From assembly GCF_903995435.1 (NCBI RefSeq), contig NC_067145.1, forward strand, positions 24,302,352 to 24,366,351: a stretch of DNA of 64,000 bases, written 5' to 3'. The translations under genes and the position numbers were made by a program. The stretch is from Acomys russatus. Lineage: Eukaryota > Chordata > Mammalia > Rodentia > Muridae. The stretch's first letter is position 1. Every line of letters starts with the position of its first letter. The notes beneath the pieces are model-generated. The model ran no database searches. It saw only the letters and a list, made by a program, of their open reading frames with translations, and was not told the origin of the DNA. Of this stretch, positions 58,812 to 64,000 are shown in pieces.

Positions 58812-59289
58812 GTAGGCTTATTCCCACTCAGCAGACCAGGCAACAGCATTTTGTTTTTTTAGTCAATAAAAAGAAACACTCAAGGGCTTTAGTTTACTGA
58901 GTAGGTTCACTTCATATTGTTTTTCTGCATACCATGTTGAGAGTAACACTTGAGTGGGTGGAAAACATGAAGCTGATTGATATCTAAGAAAGAAAAAAAT
59001 TATCCATTAGTGAAGATGATAAAATATCACTGAAGTGGATGCTTTACACAAACTTCTGAATAAGATTTCATGTGTGAATCAGTTAACAAACACATCACAT
59101 CCCATGCCAGTCACTGGCGTCCATTCTTATATGAGATTTTAGGCCACACCAAATATTTATTTAACTGAAAAGGTTTAATTTTAATTTAAGAGAAAATCTA
59201 CATGAGGAAAACACTCACACAATTATCTTTAGTATGAGAAAGAAAGGGATTACAGGCAATCTCCACCTGGAATTATATATTATATATAT
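58812..59289. other. Unique sequence, nothing recognised
   Basis: The open frame of the preceding candidate exon continues to 58900 but with no further exon-like context. Confidence 0.45.
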
Positions 59290-59620
59290 TTGAAAATAGA
59301 TGTGTTCATACAATATATTCTGATTGTGGTTTCCCCTCTCCTAAGTCCTCCTAGATCTTCTCCATTTTTTCTCTTATTCACATCCACAACCCTTCTCTCC
59401 TTTTAGGAAACAAACAGGCATCTACAGAATAGTATTAAAATTCAAAAAAAAAAAAACCAAACAATCCATAATGGGATAAAAACAAACAGAATAAAAGAGA
59501 GCAAAGGAAAACACATAATAAATGCATACGGAAGCAAAAATACACGTTTGCAAACACAGGAATCCCATAGAAAACACAAAACCAGAAGCAATAATATATA
59601 CATAAATCCCTTGTAATTTA

Positions 59621-59677
59621 AAAGAAAGAAGGAAGGAAGGAAGGAAAGAAAGAAAGAAAGAAAGAAAGAAAGAAAAA
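59621..59677. repeat. (GGAA)n/(GAAA)n microsatellite
   Basis: GGAA units followed by GAAA units, about 57 bp, inside the Lx 3' UTR. Confidence 0.95.
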
Positions 59678-60707
59678 AGTCCTACAAAACATTACAAGGC
59701 AGGGAACAGGAACCTCTGAAGATGACATTGAGTCCACTACTCCTCTCAGCTCTGGGACCCCATTTTGGCCCAGATCCATGAAGGTGCTATGCAAGCTACC
59801 ACAGACCTTGTGAATTCATAAGTGCACTGGTCCTGTTATGTTGTATGTAGAAGGCTTTGTTCCCTTGGTGTCCTCCAGGCCCGCTGGACAGTACTTTCTC
59901 TCTGACTCTTCTTCTCCAGGGTTCCCTGAATCCTTCAGGGAGGGAATTGCTGAAGACATTCCATTTAAGACTCAGTGTTAGCAGGTCTCCACTCTCTGCA
60001 CAATGTCCTGTTTCTGCCTTTGTTCCCTTCTACTGCAGGGGAAGGCTACTCTGATGATGGCCGAACGAGGCACTGATCTTTGAGTATATCAGAATATTGT
60101 TAGGAGTTGTTTATGGCTATTTTTCTGTAGCAGAACACTAGTATTTAGTTTCACTCTCGGCCCCTGGCCTGCCTGATCTCAGGTTCTCGGACACTTGAAC
60201 AGCATAAGGGAGGGTCTTAAATACATGGAGTGGGCCTTAAATACAACCAGTTACTGGTTGGTTACTCTCACAAGTTTTGTGCCACTAATGCACCAGTCTA
60301 TCTTGCAGACACATCGGTATTTTATATTGAAGACTATGTAGCTGGGTTGGTGTTTACCTTTCTCTTATGGTAGCATACAGAGCACATCCTACTCAGTAGA
60401 GGTGAAGGCTCTAGCTGGGCACCAGTTTGACTCCTTCCTGTTTAATGAGTTATGTTGGTGTTGTCTTCAGCAACGGGGCCTTACTATCAGTCTGGGGAAA
60501 GCAACTAAATGCTTTGGCAATAGTTTTGGTTGTTGGGGCATTTTCATTGTTGGGCATTTCACGGGGCTATTTTGGACAACAATTTGATTAGATGTAACCC
60601 TTTTCTGGTACAGGAAGCTTCATTTGGTGACAAGAGATGTCCAGTTGGGCTCTCTCTTCCCCATTATTTCATTTAGATTGCCTTCTTACATGTCTATTTT
60701 TTAGGGT

Positions 60708-60708
<1 letters not shown>

Positions 60709-60741
<33 letters not shown>
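60709..60741. repeat. (CA)n microsatellite
   Basis: About 33 bp of CA inside the Lx 3' UTR. Confidence 0.95.
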
Positions 60742-60744
<3 letters not shown>

Positions 60745-61485
60745 CACACACAGTTCTGCTGTATTAGGTTTCCTCAAATGGCCCTTAATTTTATCTGACC
60801 CTGTATTCTTCTATCATTTATCCCTTCCTAGTTTGATCCTCCCATTACTACTCCACCCTTGTGCATCCACAGGAATTTATTCTATTTCCCTTCCTTAGGA
60901 AGATCCATCTCTCTTCCTCATGCCCTTACTCAATACCTAACCTCTGTGGTTATATGATAAAGATTTAACTACTAGCATCCATATATAAACAAATACACTC
61001 CATATTCATCTTTCTGAGTCTAGATTACTTCACTCAATATGATCTTTCTAGTTGAATCTAATAAATTTAATAAAATCATCTTTAATGGCTATATAGTAGT
61101 CTATTGTGTAAATATGTGTAAAAAATGTGGCAACATTTTCTTTATCCATTCATTCATTGATGGACATCTTGGTTGCTCCTAATTTCTGGCAATAATGAAT
61201 AAAGCAGCAATGAGCATGGACGAGCAAGTGGCTCTGCAGAAGGCTAAACAGCTCTTTGGGTTTAGGTCCAAGAGTGAGTGGTTCAGCTGGATATCGAAGT
61301 AAATCAGTTCCTATCTTCCTGATGAACTGCTATACTGATTTACACAGGAGCTGTACATGGTTGCACTACCACCAGCAAAGCATGAGTGTTCCTCTTACTC
61401 CACATCCTCACCAGTGTGAACTGTCAGTTGTTTTATAACCCTTAGCTGTTCTGAAATGTCTCAGGGTAGTTTTCATTGTCTTGCT

Positions 61486-61612
61486 CCTGGGACCATGCCA
61501 TCACGCCTTCATCGTGAACTTTAACCTTTGGAACCATGAACTTTTTTCTATAAGTTGCCTTGGCCAAGGTGTTTCATCACAGCAATAGAAAAGTAAGTGC
61601 CACAGAATATGT
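61486..61612 (+). mobile_element. MT-type MaLR LTR, 3' part
   Basis: CCATGCCATCACGCCTTCAT, CCATGAACTTTTTTCTATAA, GTTGCCTTGGCCAAGGTGTT and TCACAGCAATAGAAAAGTAA are the end of an MT LTR. Its 5' half is missing. Confidence 0.6.
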
Positions 61613-62011
61613 TCCAGCATCCAGGTAAAGCCCCCTCTCCTGATGGCGGTGGGGGTAATGCTGAATGGTCCTGGGGACTTTGTGCCCAGTCTCATCACTG
61701 TAATATAATGCAGTTTTGTAAATATTGCAAAGTCATCAAGTCCTGTTGGCCTAGACCCATGAACCACAGTCTATTTCTGATGATTAATGTGTGTCCTTTT
61801 CTATATATTACCCCGTCATATAAAACTCAGAGATTTAAGTACGGACAGTGTCCTTGATTCCTGCAAGGGCCTTTATTAGACCCCTCACTGAGTCCTGCAT
61901 CTTCCTGTGTAAGTACTGGTTTCATTGTGTATCAAAAGAATTTGGCTCTTATATAACATGGCATGTCCTGGTTTTGTGTTAGGGCTTCAGGCACTATTTG
62001 CTTCCATGCTA
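61613..62011. other. Unique sequence, nothing recognised
   Basis: Overlapping frames on both strands (61501-61857) without family resemblance. Confidence 0.4.
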
Positions 62012-62163
62012 CCTATGGTGGTTTAAATAATGGACCCATAGGCTCAAATATTTGAATACTTGGTCTCAATTTGGTGCCTGTTTGGGCAGAATTAAAAGGT
62101 CTGACCTTGCTGGAAGACACCTGTCACTGATGTAGGTTTTACAGTTTCAAAAGACTATTTTGA

Positions 62164-62165
<2 letters not shown>

Positions 62166-62236
<71 letters not shown>

Positions 62237-62248
62237 TTCTCTCTCTCC
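62166..62248. repeat. (TC)n microsatellite
   Basis: About 83 bp, nearly pure TC, inside the MT LTR. Confidence 0.95.
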
Positions 62249-62388
62249 TCCCATCTCTTCTTTTCTGTTCAAGATGTAAGCTCTCAGCAGTTCCTGCCAT
62301 CAAGCCTTCCCTTTACCATCATGGATTGGAACCCTTAAAACAACAAGCTCAATTAAATGCTTTCTTTTACAAGTTGCCTTAGTTACAT

Positions 62389-62389
<1 letters not shown>

Positions 62390-62420
<31 letters not shown>
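62390..62420. repeat. Poly(T) run of 31
   Basis: Uninterrupted T inside the MT LTR end. It could be the tail of a lost antisense retroelement or a slipped T-run. Confidence 0.9.
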
Positions 62421-62422
<2 letters not shown>

Positions 62423-62531
62423 TCTGGAAATAAAAATGTAACTAACACGCCACTCATGCCCTGGCATAGTGAAGAAAACTGCTTGAGGAGACATAAACAA
62501 TTAAGAAACATCAGAAGCACATCCAAGGAAG

Positions 62532-62573
62532 GTGGAAGAGGAGGAGGAGCAGGAGGAGGAGGAGGAGGAGGAT
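62532..62573. repeat. (GGA)n microsatellite
   Basis: About 40 bp of GGA with one AGC interruption. Confidence 0.9.
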
Positions 62574-62639
62574 GTTTTCAATCATAGGCTCTGCTGGATC
62601 TTCCTTTGATGCTTTCTTCTATTCTTATCCAATATCTCT

Positions 62640-62765
62640 AGTTTATAGTCACAGAGAATTTATCATCTGCTCTATTGTTCCTTATTGATTGTTTAAACTT
62701 ATCCCAGTAGTAAACCACAATAGATACCCAATAAGCATTTTCTGAATGAATAAATAAAAGAATGT
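62640..62765 (+). mobile_element. Possible L2 3' end
   Basis: AATAGATACCCAATAAGCAT and TTTCTGAATGAATAAATAAA have the L2-type ending. Confidence 0.4.
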
Positions 62766-63069
62766 TCCTTTCTCATATGAACTTTGTAATAAAGGCAGAT
62801 TACTTGGAGTGTGAAGCTTTTAATCAAATGGTGAAATGACCCTTACACTGATCTTCACAAGTGTGGTTAATGAAGATTTGTTACCCAGTTGTTTTACTGT
62901 CCTCAAAAAATAGTATCATTCTGACGTAGCGTGCTGTGTATTTCATGCTTAGTATATATTTGTATCATATAAATCATATGGCATGATTACACTCATGTGT
63001 TATTGTTATGAAAACTTTGTTGTAGAATTTAAATCATAATATTTAAAAGGCTTTATTTTTTAATTATGT

Positions 63070-63243
63070 ATACATATGTATTTGCATTAAAGTGCAGTGT
63101 GTGTAGAGGCTAGAAGTGGGTGTCAGGTCTTCTAAAACTTGATTTATAGGTGGTTGTGCACTGTCCAACATGGATGCTAGAAACAAATTAAGATCTTTTT
63201 CAAGAGAAGTTGTGTTCTTAATCTCTGAGACATCTCTCCAAAA
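63070..63243 (-). mobile_element. B3-type SINE, antisense
   Basis: GTAGAGGCTAGAAGTGGGTG, ATTTATAGGTGGTTGTGCAC, GATGCTAGAAACAAATTAAG and CTCTGAGACATCTCTCCAAA are the complement of a diverged B3. Confidence 0.65.
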
Positions 63244-63523
63244 TTATGAATTTAAAGACTTATTGGGAATCCCTGTATAAAATACAAGACAGCAACTAAC
63301 ATTGCTGACATGTAGTTATACTTCCCAATTTCAAAAGAAGTTTTTTTTTATCAATAGGTAATACGCTTTAAAAATGGTAAACCACTATTTTTAGTTGATT
63401 ACATTTTACTAATATTAACACAGCTTGAACTCTGAATTATGATATGTCACTTCATAAAATCTTTTTCATTATTATATTTTACTCTCAAAATATAAGTCAA
63501 ACTTTCATGTAAAAATATATTTG

Positions 63524-63582
63524 CTGAGAAAGTGCCAGATTGAGAAAGCGCCAGATTGATTTCCAAAGTGGCACTTTCTCAG
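63524..63582. repeat. Short perfect inverted repeat at the L1 5' end
   Basis: CTGAGAAAGTGCCA (63524-63537) and TGGCACTTTCTCAG (63569-63582) are exact reverse complements with a 31-bp loop. The loop repeats GAGAAAGCGCCAGATT, a near copy of the left arm with its flank. Confidence 0.9.
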
Positions 63583-64000
63583 AAAACTGAGAATAGGGCT
63601 ACCTCAAGACCCAGCTATTTCACTCCTTGGAATATACTCAAAAGATGCCCCACCACAAAACAAGGACCATGTTCATAGCAGCCTTATTCGTAGTAGCCAG
63701 AACCTGGAAACAACCTAGATGTCCCTCAGCTGAATAATGGATAAAGAAACTGTGGCACATTTACATTATGGAATACTACTCAGCTATTAAAAACAAGGAC
63801 ATCCTGAAATTTGCAGGCAAATGGATGGAACTAGAGATGATCATCCTGAGCGAGATAACCCAGACCCAGAAGGATACACATGGCATATACTCACTTACAA
63901 TTAGACACTAGCCCAATAGAGTTGTCCCCTGAAAGTCCTCACTTAGCCGGAGATTGGGATAGATATTGGGACTTGCTATTGGAATGCTATGTGAGAGAAG
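63557..64000 (+). mobile_element. Young L1 (end of ORF2 and start of 3' UTR), cut by the window
   Basis: Starts around GATTTCCAAAGTGGCACTTT and continues CTACCTCAAGACCCAGCTAT, CATAGCAGCCTTATTCGTAG, GATGTCCCTCAGCTGAATAA, GAATACTACTCAGCTATTAA, TGGCATATACTCACTTACAA and on into the 3' UTR. It is 5' truncated inside the ORF2 end and runs past 64000. It is less like the other young copies near TTAGACACTAGCCCAATAGA, so it may be a different subfamily. Confidence 0.85.

Larger units (their letters stand above)
59290..61485 (-). mobile_element. Long Lx-type L1 3' portion, antisense
   Basis: About 59320-60990 is the antisense Lx 3' UTR (with ACACAGGAATCCCATAGAAA, GGACCCCATTTTGGCCCAGA, CTGGTCCTGTTATG and GAGATGTCCAGTTGGGCTCT). 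About 61000-61485 is the complement of the ORF2 end (CATTGATGGACATCTTGGTT, ATGAATAAAGCAGCAATGAG, CCACCAGCAAAGCATGAGTG). Two microsatellites have grown inside. No coding frame remains. It is the longest L1 in the window by retained 3' sequence. Confidence 0.8.
62012..62455 (+). mobile_element. MT-type MaLR solo LTR, with two simple-repeat expansions
   Basis: TGGTGGTTTAAATAATGGAC, CCATAGGCTCAAATATTTGA, GTCTGACCTTGCTGGAAGAC, then a TC expansion. It resumes with TGTAAGCTCTCAGCAGTTCC, CTCAATTAAATGCTTTC, CAAGTTGCCTTAGTTACATG, a T-run and AAATGTAACTAAC. It follows the MT LTR order. Confidence 0.75.

Overview
The window is mammalian nuclear DNA from a muroid rodent. Evidence: B1, B3 and B4/ID-type SINEs, Lx-type and younger LINE-1 (L1) tails, MT-type MaLR LTRs and long CA/GT, TC/GA and GGA microsatellites in an AT-rich background. 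The young L1 3' UTR (a G-rich stretch, then an AATAAATTAATAAA-type end) does not look like the lab mouse or rat consensus as I remember them, so a cricetid or other non-mouse muroid is likely; this species inference is weak. No convincing protein-coding gene is visible. The window is intergenic or part of a large intron.

Layout. 1-5.3 kb: AT-rich unique sequence, B1-like and Lx fragments, a locally duplicated ancient L1 tail (3.26-4.23 kb) and a young antisense L1. 5.76-6.53 kb: a compact composite retroelement in which two and a quarter copies of a GC-rich 71-bp repeat are fused to an L1 3' end, all inside one 15-bp target-site duplication (TSD). 6.97-13.29 kb: a decayed class II (betaretrovirus/ERVK-like) provirus with two diverged LTRs and broken protease, reverse transcriptase and integrase regions. 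13.3-22.4 kb: mostly unique, a few SINEs, and a repeat-poor block at 19.7-20.6 kb. 22.4-41.4 kb: several L1 insertions, three of them twin-primed (5' inverted), plus B1/B3 SINEs and MaLR LTRs. 41.4-49.4 kb: unique DNA, microsatellites and one MT LTR. 49.38-51.62 kb: an antisense L1 that keeps its 5' UTR, start of ORF1 and 3' UTR but lacks the rest of ORF1 and all of ORF2, bracketed by an imperfect TSD. 52.0-53.0 kb: a MaLR LTR split by a nested solo ERVK-type LTR. 53-59 kb: unique DNA with one possible small exon (58.71-58.81 kb). 59.3-61.5 kb: a 2.2-kb antisense Lx L1. 61.5-64 kb: MT LTRs, SINEs and a young L1 running off the window.

There is no gene network to describe; the biology here is retrotransposition. 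The most interesting objects are the composite element at 5.78-6.51 kb, the internally deleted L1 at 49.4-51.6 kb and the possible cassette exon at 58.7 kb. Repeat family names are given from memory of consensus sequences without a database search; the class is usually safer than the subfamily.
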